Positions 22,966 to 36,046 of a stretch of 64,000 nt of DNA are shown here, piece by piece. Source of the stretch: Andrena cerasifolii. Taxonomy: Eukaryota > Arthropoda > Insecta > Hymenoptera > Andrenidae. Within the stretch, counting starts at the first letter, position 1; the number at the start of each line of letters is the position of its first letter. Made by a program: the position numbers and the translations under genes. The DNA lies in the NCBI RefSeq assembly GCF_050908995.1, contig NC_135119.1:16306001-16370000 (forward strand). The letters run 5' to 3'. A model generated the notes under the pieces. That model saw only the letters and a program-made list of their open reading frames with translations. It was not told the origin of the DNA and did not search any database.

Positions 22966-23777
22966 GAGATTTATGTCGTCCCCTGAGAATTAAACAGTGT
23001 TACAATCAGAATTGACATTTTTCTTCAGTCCTCCCGATTCCATCACCTTAATATTCCATTTCCCTTCAACCTTCCGTCGTCCGTGTGTTAAAAAGTGATT
23101 GGCTCACGTTCAGCGAATTATCCACGAAACGTTTCGGGTCCAGTTCACCGCGTCGTTAATTGGATAACTCGGCTCGTGATCGGCCGATAATGCGCGGTTA
23201 TACACGGGCCGACGGTAGTTTGTAACATAATTTTTTACAATGTGTACACTGTCGGCGATCGTGTTTGCCGCGACGATAATTGGGGGCCGCGTCAAATTAT
23301 TATTTTCCGCGCGCGGCACGGAAACGCGCGTCGATTATTGTCCAGTTTCCCTTCTTCTTTCCTTCCATCCACTCCGCGCAACCAGCCAAGGCTAATAATA
23401 CCACGATTTTACGGCCGCCTGGGAAAAGCACCGCAATTTGCCTCCAATCGGTAAATACGAATTTGGCTAATTAGTTTCGCGGTAGCGATAAGAATCTGAT
23501 TGAATAAGATTGTCCGCTACGTCCTTTCGACACATCTTTTAAATAATTTTACCAGCTGGCGCGATATAAATCGACTTCGACAACTGATATTGTGGATTGT
23601 ACTTTCTGCTCAAGGAAATAATGGCCACTTTTTTATTCCTCAATCAATTCTTCGACGTGAACATTCAAAGACTAGTGGACAATATTTTCAAAGCTCTCCA
23701 AAAAAATATCCATTCGTAAAGCGGCAAAGACATGCCGATGCCAGTTGAAGTGTTAAATAAATTATTCACGAGCTACT
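22966..23777. other. intronic DNA, no feature seen
   Basis: About 800 bases. A CpG-rich, TAAT-containing stretch lies at 23140-23420. No exon is supported. Confidence 0.4.
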
Positions 23778-24486
23778 TTAAGGGGTTATACCTAGTCAGG
23801 CGGCCAAAAAGAGGCGAATATTTGTGATTTTTTTTTGAGGAAGCGGAAGCGTATATTTTTACAAAACTTTTTGCGCTTAAAAGAGCAACATTTAAAGAAC
23901 ATTTGGTAATTTTTTTGTACAAAAATATTTACGTTTATAATAAAATAACAAGCGACATCCAAGAAGCATTTTTAAAAAGTTGCTTTTGCGGTGAGCACTG
24001 CCATTCGTAACCAGATTATCTAAAATCAAAAAACAAAAAAGATTTCGTTAGTATATTAATGTATACTCAGGTTGGCGGAGAAAATTTAAATCCTGTTTAA
24101 AATTGAAATCCTGATTTTTTTCGCGTGATTTTTGCACAAAAAAATCAAGATTTCAACTTTAAATAGCTGCCATTTTGTTTTAAAATTAATATTTCGAAAA
24201 ATTCTCTCCGTCAATCGGAAGATACATTAATATACTAACGAAACCTTTTTGTTTTTTGATTTTAGATACTCTGGTTCGGAATGGCAGTGTTCACCGCAAA
24301 ACCAAATTTTTAAAAATGCTTCTTGGATGTCGCCTCTTACTTTATTATAAACGTAAATATTTTTCTACGAAAAAATTACTAAATGTTCTTTAAATGTTGC
24401 TCTTTTAAGCGCAAAAAGTTTTGTAAAAATATACGCTTCCGCTTCTTCAAAAAAAAATCCACAAATATTCGTCTCTTTTCTCTTAA
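23778..24486. mobile_element. full-length palindromic TTAA MITE (709 bases)
   Basis: TTAA occurs at 23778 and 24483. The left end reads TTAAGGGGTTATACC; the right end has diverged (TCTTTTCTCTTAA). The two halves are reverse complements through most of their length around an axis near 24130. Each half carries the box GCGGTGAGCACTGCCATTCG or its counterpart (23988 and about 24279-24297), followed by an A-rich stretch and TTAGTATATTAAT. No transposase is present; the minus-strand open frame at 24365-24784 is a by-product of the palindrome. Confidence 0.85.
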
Positions 24487-25607
24487 TAGCGAAGGCAGTC
24501 AAAATGTCACTCGCGCAATCGATTACCAGAAACTGGATCCCACTCGTGAATTTATAGCAGTTACTTCGATTTCTCTGATTGCTGCCAACTCCGTAAATAC
24601 CCACTTCCGTGACACAGACCACCAATACCCTCTTTGTTCGTCGCAAAGACTCGTAAACGGAAACAGCCGCGATTACCTGAGATGCGTATTCGCATGTCCG
24701 ACAGGAGTACGGTAATTGCACGGCTCCTCCAGATCGTCGGGCAATTTTTCGATTCACAGCCGCAACGGAAATCGCGATTTCCATACGCGCGACTCCCCGG
24801 CCAGCTAGAGCCGGCTGGCGTGTTGGAAATAATTAAACGGGGACGCGGGAAACGGGCAGAAAAAAAATAAAGGGCAGAGGAAATATCGAGCCGGGTTAAT
24901 AATGGTGTTTCGCATGGAACCGAGACCTCGAGATCTCGATGAAAATTGACGCACAGACGCCACGGCGCCCTTAACGCATGCAAACTTAAAGCCCCACGCG
25001 ATACCGCCGGTTCCGTTTCGTTCGTGATACGTGCAAATTTAATTAATCGCGTGTCCCGCGATATTTACTGTTCCTTCGCGATGGACGAGCGTGTACAACG
25101 GAGATTAACGGTTGAATAGGATGCCAGAATCATTGATTTCCGTTTAATAGCTTATGGTATTAAGTTGGATGCGATTTCAAGGAAAAGTGTAGGAAAGAGT
25201 GGTGACTTGTTAGCTCTTCGGTCCGAGTCGCGTGATTTGCGAAGATATTTGCTCCGCGCGCTGTCAAGGAGGGGCGCTCGTAAATTCAGAACAATTAATT
25301 TTAATGGTGCGGTTAGACGCGACAGTAGACGTTCCGAGAACAGCGAGATTTGTGGATTCGCCTTTTTTCGCGCGGGGTCTCGTAAATTAGAGTGAAATTT
25401 TTACTCCCGGCGCTGGAACGTGAGTGTATATAATCCATCTCTGCAGTTATTTGTGTCTTCGAGATCTTTTTGGTGGGATCGGGTTTCTTTAATCCCAGAA
25501 GAGCGTATTTTCGCGTTGCGAATCGGGGATTAATGTAGAAATATGTGGATTGCATGAATGTTTGAATCTTCTACTGATAAGCTCGCGATAGCAACTCGAT
25601 TTCGAAT
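24487..25607. other. intronic DNA, no feature seen
   Basis: About 1.1 kb. A CpG-containing region with clustered TAAT/ATTA motifs lies at 24820-25120. No supported exon. Confidence 0.4.
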
Positions 25608-25945
25608 TTAAGGGGTCATTCTGGTAATCATGCCGCAAAATTCGGCGACATTCAGGTTTTTTTTCTCTGTGAATACAATGAATAACAATGTCAAACTTTC
25701 TTTTCATTTATTAATCTACTTATCCACGCGCGTTACGAAAAGTAGCACGTTTCATTTTTTCTACATGCAGTTGTCCGTAAGAAAAAAATTAAACGCGCTA
25801 CTCTTCGTAACGCGCGTCGTTATAATGCATACGGAACAATTGTTTAAATACACCTTTAATTGTGTTTTTTCAATGTTATCTGGAGTTCAAAGTCGCGCCT
25901 TTAAAAAAACGGCGGGAGTGATTTCTGTTCACAGATTCATCTGAA
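25608..25945. mobile_element. probable partial TTAA MITE
   Basis: It starts TTAAGGGGTCATTCTGG, like the other TTAA elements. An internal inverted repeat pairs CGCGCGTTACGAAAAGTAGC (about 25727) with GCGCTACTCTTCGTAACGCGCG (about 25797). I could not find a matching right terminus, so the right edge given is only a guess. Confidence 0.4.
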
Positions 25946-26263
25946 ACAATAAACCAAACTGATTCGTAATCATTATGAGTACCGCTATCGCAGGTGCCAT
26001 ATAGATACATCTTTAAAATTAAAATTTTATCAAAATTCATCAATATAAAAAAATACTTCCTATAAATTAAATTTGTTTCACCTTAACTGCTCGTAAAATC
26101 TATACCGTTAGAATTTTCGTCCTGAAATTTTACCTGGTCATTCTTGAGATGTGGGATTAAAATATGCAAAAGAATTGTTCTTGATGTTTGGACATGGAAG
26201 TGGTCTTAAATAGTCGATCTGAGGAACTCAGGAAAAGAGTTTCACTTTAAACCTGAAATATTT

Positions 26264-26380
26264 GATTCGGGAAAGCTGACGATAAATATTTCATTTCGAT
26301 ACAATCTACGCAAAAGCATCGAGTAATAAAATACCCGCACGCTGAAGCTCTCAGTGTCCTGTTCCCAGAACAAACTCCTC
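26264..26380 (-). repeat. dispersed 117-base repeat, copy 2
   Basis: This is the partner of 21823-21939, about 90% identical without gaps. The minus-strand frame is open through both copies; here it is closed upstream by a TAG and runs on for seven codons to a TGA. Confidence 0.75.
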
Positions 26381-29300
26381 AGCAAATTGCTTCTCAAGAA
26401 CTATAACATAGTTTCGCGAAAGGCAGCACGGGGCGAAACAAAGTAGGTCAACTATCACCAACCAAGTAAACTCGATTCCACGAATCCTCGCGTCTTCGAC
26501 CTCTCCGTTCGGTTAATCAATCGTTAACTCCCACCCGCGAAACCCGTTCCAACAAAATATCCCCTTCCCTGGAGATTGAAAAACGAACGATTGCAAAAAA
26601 TTTCGTAAACCCACCCCCGGTTAATCGGAGCCACCGGTTGGCCACCACTGTTCACTTTCTCCACGCAGGAGAGCGGTGGCCAGGCGATAGAGAAGCCAGA
26701 GGAGGGTGGCGAGAAGTGGAACAAAGATGGAGAACCCTTTGGCGTCTCACCCCTTCGACTACCCGTCAAGCCAGTCTCACTCTCGCTCTCGATTCGCTCT
26801 CACTCGTGTCCTCCGCAGCCCTCTTCATCTCTCACACCCTTCAGTCAACCCCCGCGTCCACCCCCACCGCGTCCGCGTCTTCTCCCTCCCGGCAAGTGAG
26901 AGTGGACCTTGGTCCAGCGCTGAATCGACCCTCTTTGCGTCCTCCGCCACCCCCCGTTCTCCCTCAGCTACCCTCCACGATTCCAATGATCCAGCCTTCC
27001 TTCTTCCACCTTCTTCCACCCCCCCGAAGCCCCGTCCCCCGTCGCCACGTTCCTCGGGCTTTTCTCTGGCCTCTGCACGTCGCCGCACCCTAATCCCCCA
27101 TCTCGAAGATACGTCTACCCTCGAACCCCCGTATCGATTGGCAGAAGCCTCGCCAGAGCGCGCCACTGAGCCATCCCTTACAATTTTAGGGAATACACGG
27201 CAGGCTATTTCGAATTCCTTAATTCCGGCGACGAGTTTCAGTCGATTTCAGGGGTCGCGTCGGTGGAACTTCAGCTTTCGAGATTCTCTGTTCCGGTGGT
27301 CGCTTCGAAGTGTACTAGAACGCGCGCGACAGTCTTTGTACGTCAGAAGGGAAGAATTGGGATGCCAAGCTCGGATTAGTTAGCCTAACGTGGCGGTACG
27401 CTAGGACGTGTCCGTTTGGCGGAGTATCGAGCGGCAATAGGGGCGAGAGGAATAACAGAAGCGAAATCGCTCCAAGGGTGGGTAGACCAAGCTGACAGAG
27501 TTCAGCCACTTACTTCAGGGACACCCCGTGCAACGTTTAAATATGCTCGAGCACCGAGGTTGGTGACTTTGAGTCGAAGACCTTGTACCGCGTCAATGAC
27601 AACCCTTTGAGAAAGTTTCCCCGAGGACGGAAGTTAGACTCAACCGGGGACGGTGTCGTAGCTGGAGTCGTTGTTGCGCCACGAGTGGCTGCAACTTTCC
27701 GAAAGTCGGCTGTTCGAGGGAGCGGCGTTAAAAACCATCGACGAGCTGCGCCTCTGCTTAATCCGCAGGGCAGTTTTTCTACCTACTCAGCCTCGCGCTT
27801 CCCCGTTAATTCACCTTTTATCGCCAGCCGGTCATTAGGGACTGTTCGCCCGGTAGGAAGCTGAGTCGCGGCGAAACGAAAGAATAATTTCTGATTACGT
27901 GCCCCTCGGCGAGGCTCGTAAAATCGTACGGCGTAATTTCGGGACGCCTAGACGATTTCCCGCGTCCGTTCTCTCTGATGAACGAACAGAATGAAAGAGG
28001 CCGCGCCGCTACCTTCTAACGGGCGCGTAAAACGAACGATGCGTTTGCCGAGCGGTGGTCATTACGGATCGGTACGCGATTGTCCGCTAACGATCTCGCG
28101 TTAACCACAATGTAACCGTGCGTCCTCTTAGAGGAAGCCGGACCCCGCCCTTCCATTAATATTTCAGGCTCAATAACGCAGAAGCCTGGATTTTACAGTC
28201 GATTCGGCCCAGCTTCCGGCACGCTTCTTTACGATCGATTCCACGTGACACGCGCTCGAGTTCCGAATAGTTCGGCTCCGCCAGCCCCGCTGGTCGCTGG
28301 GGGATCATAAAAAAAAGCAATTAGCGGTCGACGCGGTTAATCGCCTCGTAAAATCCGTCGTACGCGTTTCTACATCCTCCACCTCTGGTTCTTCTATTTC
28401 CCACATCTCTGCTGGACTTTCCCCACTCGTGCGTCGTCTTCCTCCCCTCTATTCACTGTTTCCGGATTTTCGTGTATTTAACAGCTAACGCGTTCCGCGC
28501 CACGTGTACCATTGGCTGTTCACATCGAATCTTTTGTTCGGAACGAAACAAAAAAAGAAAACGAAAAATCGTCTGAAAGGAATGTGCTGCTAAAATGGCG
28601 AGGCACAAAACGTATTCACCCATATGTAGTACTGGCTTATTGGGAAAGTTTGCAGCGTTTTCGATAGATGAGGGTCGCAAGTTGCAACTGAAGAAGGTTC
28701 TACTTTGTGTTCGGTGGAATTGGAAGAGGTTTGTTTATTACGAATTTCTGGTGAACGGTGCATAGGTACATTATTATTTAAAGTGATAATTCTGTACAAA
28801 AACATTGCCTTAGAATTTTCGTCCAATTCCGCTCCGAACTTTCTGCGCGACACAATAATGTAAAGTATTATTGCAACGAAAATTTTCCCGCGATAAAGGC
28901 CAATTTTCTGTTTTAATATAACGATGCAAATGTATTAAAGAAAATACTCGAATCCGCAATTTTTTTTAAATTCTTACGGTATGAGTAATCGTTTAAATTT
29001 GCACATTTTTTAAACTGTATTACTGTCAATAGCAACCACGTAGAGTAATAAGTGAGATATTCATTTTTCTAATGACACACTTTTAAATGAATACCTACGT
29101 GCGAACAGAACACGTGGGACGACTATCGCGTGGTAGTCAACGTGTTAATAGGCGATAAAGTTTTGCTGCTTTCGGAGAGGCAACGGGGTCGATGGCACGC
29201 TGGGGCACGGAAAAACGTTATGACGAATTAGGGCCACCCTCGACCTTCGTCTTCCCAGGAAAAAGTCGGCGAGGAGGACCTACCCCAAGGATAAATGCGT

Positions 29301-31412
29301 TTTGGGAGCGGTTAATGCGAGCCGCGCGAAGATTCCAGGCGACCCTGGCTGCTTCTGCTTCCTTGGAGCAGAAGAGAGCTATTTTTTAACCTAATTAAAG
29401 AATGTACTTAAATGTCTGCTTAATTCGAGATCGTGTTCTGAAGATATTAGCGTTACTAATCGTTCTTTCAAACAGATTTACGTTAAGTCGGGTTTTTCTT
29501 ATAACATTCGCGTGACTGTGTGCAAGTGCACGTAAGATTATTTTAACTCGAGGGTTGGATAATTCAAGTCTGTCTGGGTCTTAGCTATTTCGAATGATCG
29601 AGATGGCACAGTATCTTAAGATCATTGCCTGCTTGAATTTTTATATCGGTTTGAGTGAAGGCTGTTTAACGAGATCAAGTTTATATTTTAGTGACTATCT
29701 AATATGTTATGAGGTAGATGACGTGTGTGTATAGTAGGATATTGGTGAAGCAATTGAATATTTATGAGAAATATGTGCCGAGCAAGAGTTTTGATAAAGC
29801 GTTCGTTAAAAGCGTAAATCCGTCTGACTTTTCTCGTCTATTTCTACTGAAAGATTTGTCTTCTCAGAAACTCAGCAAGATAAATATTATTTGTCGATTT
29901 CTTGTGACGTGTGTAGGGATTAGTTTCACCGAGATATGATTTAAGTAATTAGTATGCTTATATTCAAGTGGATTGCTCTTGATTAACTTGAAAATAAGCA
30001 CTTTGTACTTTCAGAAACTACTTATCTTCTTCACATATTCTTCACTGTTGTGGTACTAGCAACCAAATCGTAACGAGGAGTGTAATATTCAACTGACTCT
30101 CTACACGAACACACACAAGTAGCAGAAGCTTAAAGCGCGGACAATGCTGTCTGACCTTCTTCATCCGTTTCTACTGAATTCTTTTACAGACGACTCTACT
30201 GTCAACCTATTATCTCTTCATACCTCGTAAACTTACAATAGTTAACTTCTAAGTAACGATAAACATTCTCAAAATGTCTTTACAAGAATATCTACTCCAG
30301 TGAACATATTTTATAAACTATGAAGTTTAATCAACTTCGTGCGAGCACTCCGTGAATCTTAAAAAAAAAAACAGAAATATGTACATATTTTCATAGAATG
30401 TAACCCTAATTTTCCAAACAAGTGAACTGACAAGGGAAGCTAGGCAAGCTGACTACTTGCTCAGGATATCTGCCCCAGTTCCCTCGTTACGCTGCAGCGC
30501 CAATCGAAATCATATCAGAAGAAATTTTCTTCCTAAGCATCGATAAGGCGCCAGGGCAAACTTCGGATCGGAAAACTCACCCTCTCCGTCCCGTCCCGGG
30601 GAGAAAGGGTCGCGGGATTATCCGGGTCGTATCTCCATAAAGGTAGCTCTACAACTGTCGACTTTTCGCCACAGTTTGTAGCTCTTAAAGGGGATCGAGT
30701 AAACAATATCGCGGGCATCACCCCGAAAATGATTGTACACAAGGATAGAGATCGTGTATTAAGTTCTTGTAGCGAAGAATCCTCCTTAAAATTATCCTGC
30801 AGGACAGACTTCATTTGAGAAAGAACTTGAAGCAAAGTATCCGAATTGCTTGGTCTGAAAAACCACAAGGAAAGATGCTTTTGGATGAAAATGCTTTTCA
30901 GATGAAAATAGAATTGAGGAATTGGATCACCGAGGTGGGATTCAAATGAGGATATATACCTCGAAGGAAGATTGCTCTACTTAAACACTTCATCGAGTTC
31001 TTCCCTCCAAGACTGAAATTCCTAGAATTAATATTTTTGGTTATCGTGGAGTTTAATTAGTTGGGTTTGACTTGAAGTGTCTTAACTCTAAAATCCTGAC
31101 TCAATATTTGAGGAAAGGAGAAGCTTTTGAAAAGACACTGTGCCCAGAAACAATTCCCTACTTTCTCATTGCCATCGCACAAATCCACGTTATTCTACCA
31201 TACGTCCAAGCCACTAAGCTGACAATTCCTCTCCACGATATCAATAATAAATTTCAGACAACCAGCCACGACGTACATAACGAATGCGAACTCATATTTT
31301 AATTCAGGGTGAGATTTTACATAGCATTCTGCTCAATCTTGTCTATTACACCACAAAAAAGAACTAATTGCGCACAAATGTAACATAAATTGATATAGTG
31401 TAATAAAGACGC
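26381..31412. other. intronic DNA with a CpG/pyrimidine-rich island
   Basis: The segment 26640-27130 is C/T-rich and contains an acceptor-like CTCCACGCAG (ending 26668) and donor-like GGCAA|GTGAGA (26896) around 227 open bases; see findings. Then 27300-28350 is strongly CpG-rich with TAAT/ATTA motifs. The rest is AT-rich with no exon that I can support. Confidence 0.4.
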
Positions 31413-31448
31413 ATTATTATTATTATAATTATTATTATTATTATTATT
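31413..31448. repeat. ATT trinucleotide microsatellite
   Basis: About twelve ATT/TTA units with one interruption (ATAATT). Confidence 0.85.
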
Positions 31449-34400
31449 CTCCACATCCTCGAACCAACAACTTAACAAATACACATATCCTCCATCACTC
31501 AGAAAGCTGGAACTTCGAGGTAAGCTGAATAATCCTCACTTTCAAAAATCGTATGACAGAGAGGAACCGATGAATCGCCTGAAAATGCGATTGCTAAAAG
31601 ACTACTCGACTCCTCACCCTTTCCATCAGCTCCGAACGCATCATCGAGCTCCCCGGCTCTAAAACTCGGGAAGCCCTACACTCGCGCAATCAACCTGACA
31701 ACCGAGGGACTCACGGAAAGGCCTAATAATATTCGTTCAGAAATCGCATGTAGGCCGCGATTTTGCCGGGCCACCGATTAATCGATAAAACGATAAACGG
31801 GTGCCGCAGAACGCGGAAATTACGGGCCGCCGCGGAGCGTAAATTAATTAACCAGAAGCAGCTCCGAAGTGTAGTGGGTCGCCGTTCCGCGGGGCCCAGA
31901 CGGCTGCCACGAGAGCGAATAAAACCGCACAGGGAGTGTAGGTATGCATCTGCGTAATATCGACGCGTAATTTCCACGAGCCGGTCCTCCTTCTCGCGAC
32001 TGCCTGCAGAACGTCCGCGGTCAAAGGGCGAAAAACGAAGGCGCACTGGGGGGCCAGGGCAAAGCTAAAAGCGGCCCTCCTCTCCGATAGGAGTGCCCGG
32101 AGGGATCGTCTGATGTCTGCGTTAACTCTATTTGAGATTTTAAAATTCAATGAGCCAATCCGATCGAGTATATCGTCGGTCCGGCCGTCTCTCTTTCGCC
32201 GGCTCTTTCTCCTTTTTGCAGGATGGCTCGCGTAGGCACTCGCGGAGGAAAAGGGGGAGCCCGGGAGGGGCCTTTGTGATACGGTTAACGGCTCCCTTCG
32301 GCCTTTTCGGATTCACGGTGGATCAAAAGCGTCGGCCAACCGCGGGCTTCGTCAACACCGACGCGCCTCCGTCGCTCGTATCCTGCCCGACCGTCAGCGT
32401 CGTCGTGGTCGTCGTTTAGACGCGGACCGGTTCGGGCACAGCGGCGGGGGAAGGGGCCGGCTTTTCTGTCGCGCGAAAACTTTTGCCGAGGCCGCGCGCG
32501 CTCGCTGGCACGTGAAATCACCGGCGAGGGTTTTAATAATCATGCAACGGGCCGCTCGCTTTGTCGCGTACAAAGCGAATTGATTTGTTTTATAAATTGG
32601 GGTAGGTCTGTTTGCTTGGCTAACTTTCGGTGGGGACGCCCGGCCAGAGGGACCTTCCGTATCTGGGCTCCAATCCGGGGAAGGGAAATTAAAGTGGGAC
32701 GCCGGGGTGCGTGCACGTACGATGCTGGATTATGCTTCCGTTTTCTCCCGCTTTTTTTTTTATTTTAGTTTAGCATCTATCCGCAACAGTAGCAGCTATA
32801 ATCATTAGGCTCCGACGTTGCGGATATTTGTAGACTGTCTAAACGCGCCTCGAAAAGGGACTCAGGGTGGTAAGAGTATTTGGTCGCTTTCAATGAAGAC
32901 AATTGGGTAACAGGATACGGTTGCGTGCTGAGGACTCTATGCTTTCAAGAGACTGCTTCTGTCGAGTGACAGGAACAGCTTGACTGGCGTCTCCTTGCCA
33001 ATAAACGAGTGACGATATTGATATAACAGAAGTTGCAAATTGGACGTGGTCGCGAGCAGACGTGTGAAACTATTGTACTTTATGTGATATTTGTATACGC
33101 GTATACATAATTATGAAAAATAAATAGCGTAGAGAAAAAGGGTGTATGACGCCTCGGTGTAGAATGCTAATTTGTAACACGTAAGTTAAACTAAATTGTA
33201 AATCAAACTTGAGCATATACAATCGTTTATTCCAACTTACCTGCGCCTCTCAAGCTCACTGTCTTTCCAAATTTTCAACTGCATTATATCGATTCACTGT
33301 CAGTAGTAAAGTCACAAAATATCATAAGAGCTCATGGCCGAAAGAGTTAAGACAGCTCGAGAAACGTTTCCGTGAAGTTAAGGGATGAAAAGGACGAAAG
33401 GAAATTGCTTAATTGGAAATCTGTTCGGTGCCATCGTCCCAGAATCTCTCGCCGTATTTCCCGCCATCAACTACCCCCCGAAGAATCACGTGGCTGTGTA
33501 CGGAATTATCCCGAGTAATCGTTACACGAGCGTCATCCCCTTCGGCACGCACTAAATTCTTGAGAACCGGCCAAGGTGTCGGCCGATAACGACCGACCGT
33601 TTTACGGGGCGTATAAATGAAAAAGCGAGACGTTCCGCTCGCCACGGCCGGAAGCCCGTAATTCTGGAGCGCCCTCCACCTTCTAATAAATGCCCCGTAC
33701 CGTTCCACCCGAGTGTGGATATAATTCAACCCTGATTATATATAATATATCCAGCCGTACGTGTTTCCACGTCCTTGTCTCGACTTATTAAGTGATTCCA
33801 TTCAGCACCTCAAACCTCCTCCGCTAACTCGACGAAAGTGCTAATTTGCTTAAATGGCGGACTCTGCGGGCTTATTTAATCTGCTCGTTACGGAGGTAGA
33901 ATTTTACTTTCGAATATCCTGGACGATGTCCAGAACTTTTTCTAGCATTCTCTAGGCGGCGAAATAAGGGAGTTCCATTAAACGTCAGATGACAAGAGCT
34001 TGCTGTTTAGCTTGCAGTTCACTTTTTACGTGCAAGATATTAATGAATGCTAGCCCAGAACTTCCTTCGCTTTTTCGGAACGTTTTGCAATGGGGGAGGT
34101 TTGTAGCCACGGTTATAATTGTAGAGGGAATTGAGATCTAGCGCGGAATTTGGAGAATTGTAATACCGAAATATTATAACTAATATCTTATGATACTACT
34201 ATCAGTGTCAATAGTATTGGCATCTATTGTAATATTTAGATAATGTACTATTATATACTGTTACACAATACCAGCACTATTGGTACTGCTGTTAATTACT
34301 GCTAATGAAGCTATAGATAATTCAAGTGCTTTCACTTACGGAAGTAGCGGTCGCTGTTTTCCCAAGGATTGAAAATTTTCCTGGCGACGCACAGGCTGGC

Positions 34401-35485
34401 ACAGGCACCGAAGAATGTGTGAACGTGAGCACAAGGTCGAGGGGTCCGCAGACCGTGTTATTAGAACAGGAATATCGGGGGAAAGGGAAACGAGGGTGGG
34501 GGCCCACTGATAACAAGACTGCTCACCACGTGACTCCAATACGGAGCTGCAAAAACGGGGGTTGGTATCGATACATCGGAACGCGAGCACACCCCTTCAT
34601 CGCGGGGAAAATTAACTTTCCACCTGCTTCTAATTTCTTCTTATAATACCAACCCTCTCCAGTACCCAACCTAATCTCACTGTATTAAAAAACGAAGATA
34701 ATACGTTAAAAATACCATTCCAATCGACACATACCGTGATAAGTAAAACACAAATCTTTAAAAAAAAAACAACGATTAATTCATACCTCATATAACTCAA
34801 ATGCTATTTAGAGTAGTCCCTCCAAAAGAGAAGTCCTATACACGCAGTTTCATTCGCGAGAAATTTACTTTTTGTTAAGATTCTAATTTTCTATTGCTTT
34901 ATTTTGCACAATTCAGATACATGTTTAAAAAAAGAAGCAGATTTGCAGAGAATATGGAGGTCTCGATATTAGACACACTGTCCAGAAGAACGTTGCGTCA
35001 CCTGCTCGAAGATAGCAGCTGATTTACACGTACGCGCCAGCATTACTGTCACATCAATTTTAATTATTCGGCCGAGTCTCTTAAAAAGCTCGCGGAGCCC
35101 ATTCTTCTAGTTTGCCGGCGCGGTACCGAAAGGCTGGAACGAGCAGTCGTAAAATCGTTCTCGTCCATTCGGAGCGTTTCACGGGAAACTGTGCGCCTAT
35201 TAAAATCGGATTCTCGGAACGCGTTCTACTAACGAACACCGACTGATCTCGCTGGCATAAACTGTTTTTAATAACACGGGCAATTATCGCGTACAACCTG
35301 GTCGTCGGCGTATAGCCGGGCCCGACGAACGTTTCCATAACCGGCTGAATTATTAGCCGCGTTTCCCCTCTTTTCTTTTTTTAGTCTCTTCTCGCTCTAA
35401 ATGTAATAAATAGCCGTTCCCCCACCGATTGCTTTTTTTACTCGGACGAAAAGAGAACTGACATTAAGATATCGATGAGTTGGGT
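31449..35485. other. intronic DNA, no gene seen
   Basis: A GC-rich, CpG-dense stretch lies at 31750-32530. A loosely repetitive segment of TACTATTG/ACTATTGGTACTG-like words lies at 34180-34310. Another CpG-rich stretch is at 35080-35360. No exon is supported. Confidence 0.4.
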
Positions 35486-36046
35486 AATACGGTGAAGCGG
35501 AAAATTTAAATTTGAATTTTCAGTTGGCCTGGGTGCGGGATAGTTGTCTTTTGACTAACCAAACACAACTGTAAACAAAATTTGAAAAAATATTCATGTT
35601 TGCAGGATCCTTTTTCTCCTAAAAATGATTATATAATCATTTTTATATAATCATATAATCATATAATCATATAATCATATAATCATATAATCATATAATC
35701 ATATAATCATATAATCATATAATCATATAATCATATAATCATATAATCATATAATCATATAATCATATAATCATATAATCATATAATCATATAATCATAT
35801 AATCATATAATCATATAATCATATAATCATATAATCATATAATCATATAATCATATAATCATATAATCATATAATCATATAATCATATAATCATTTTTAG
35901 GAGAAAAAGGAACCTGCAGACATGTATATTTTTCCAAAAAAATTGTACAGTTGTGTTTGGTTAATCAAAAAACAACTATCCCGCACCCAGGCCAACTGAA
36001 AATGCAAATTAACATTTTCGCCTATATAGTATCGCTCCGCCGTATT
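35486..36046. mobile_element. palindromic MITE with a microsatellite at its centre
   Basis: The arms pair from AATACGG (35486) with CCGTATT (ending 36046) inward through TTTTCAGTTGGCC, GGGTGCGGGATAGTTGT and TTTTTCTCCTAAAAATGATTAT. The centre is occupied by an (ATAATCAT)n array. The edges are somewhat diverged and no clear target duplication is visible. No protein is encoded. Confidence 0.85.
35645..35894. repeat. (ATAATCAT)n tandem array, about 31 units
   Basis: 250 bases with an exact 8-base period and essentially no variants. It lies between the two arms of the element at 35486-36046 and starts just after a perfect palindrome, AAAAATGATTATATAATCATTTTT split as ATGATTAT/ATAATCAT. The repeat unit is therefore one half of the original centre. 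Confidence 0.95.

Noticed and set aside
24365..24784. 139-codon minus-strand open frame
   Set aside because: Its C-terminal part lies in the arm of the palindromic element at 23778-24486 and the rest in non-coding flank.
26706..27383. 225-codon + strand open frame
   Set aside because: It lies in C/T-rich DNA that is open in several frames; the peptide is Ser/Pro/Arg-rich and has no domain or splice context.
35645..35894. Regular array considered as a CRISPR-like or satellite repeat
   Set aside because: An 8-bp period with no spacers inside a eukaryotic MITE is a microsatellite.
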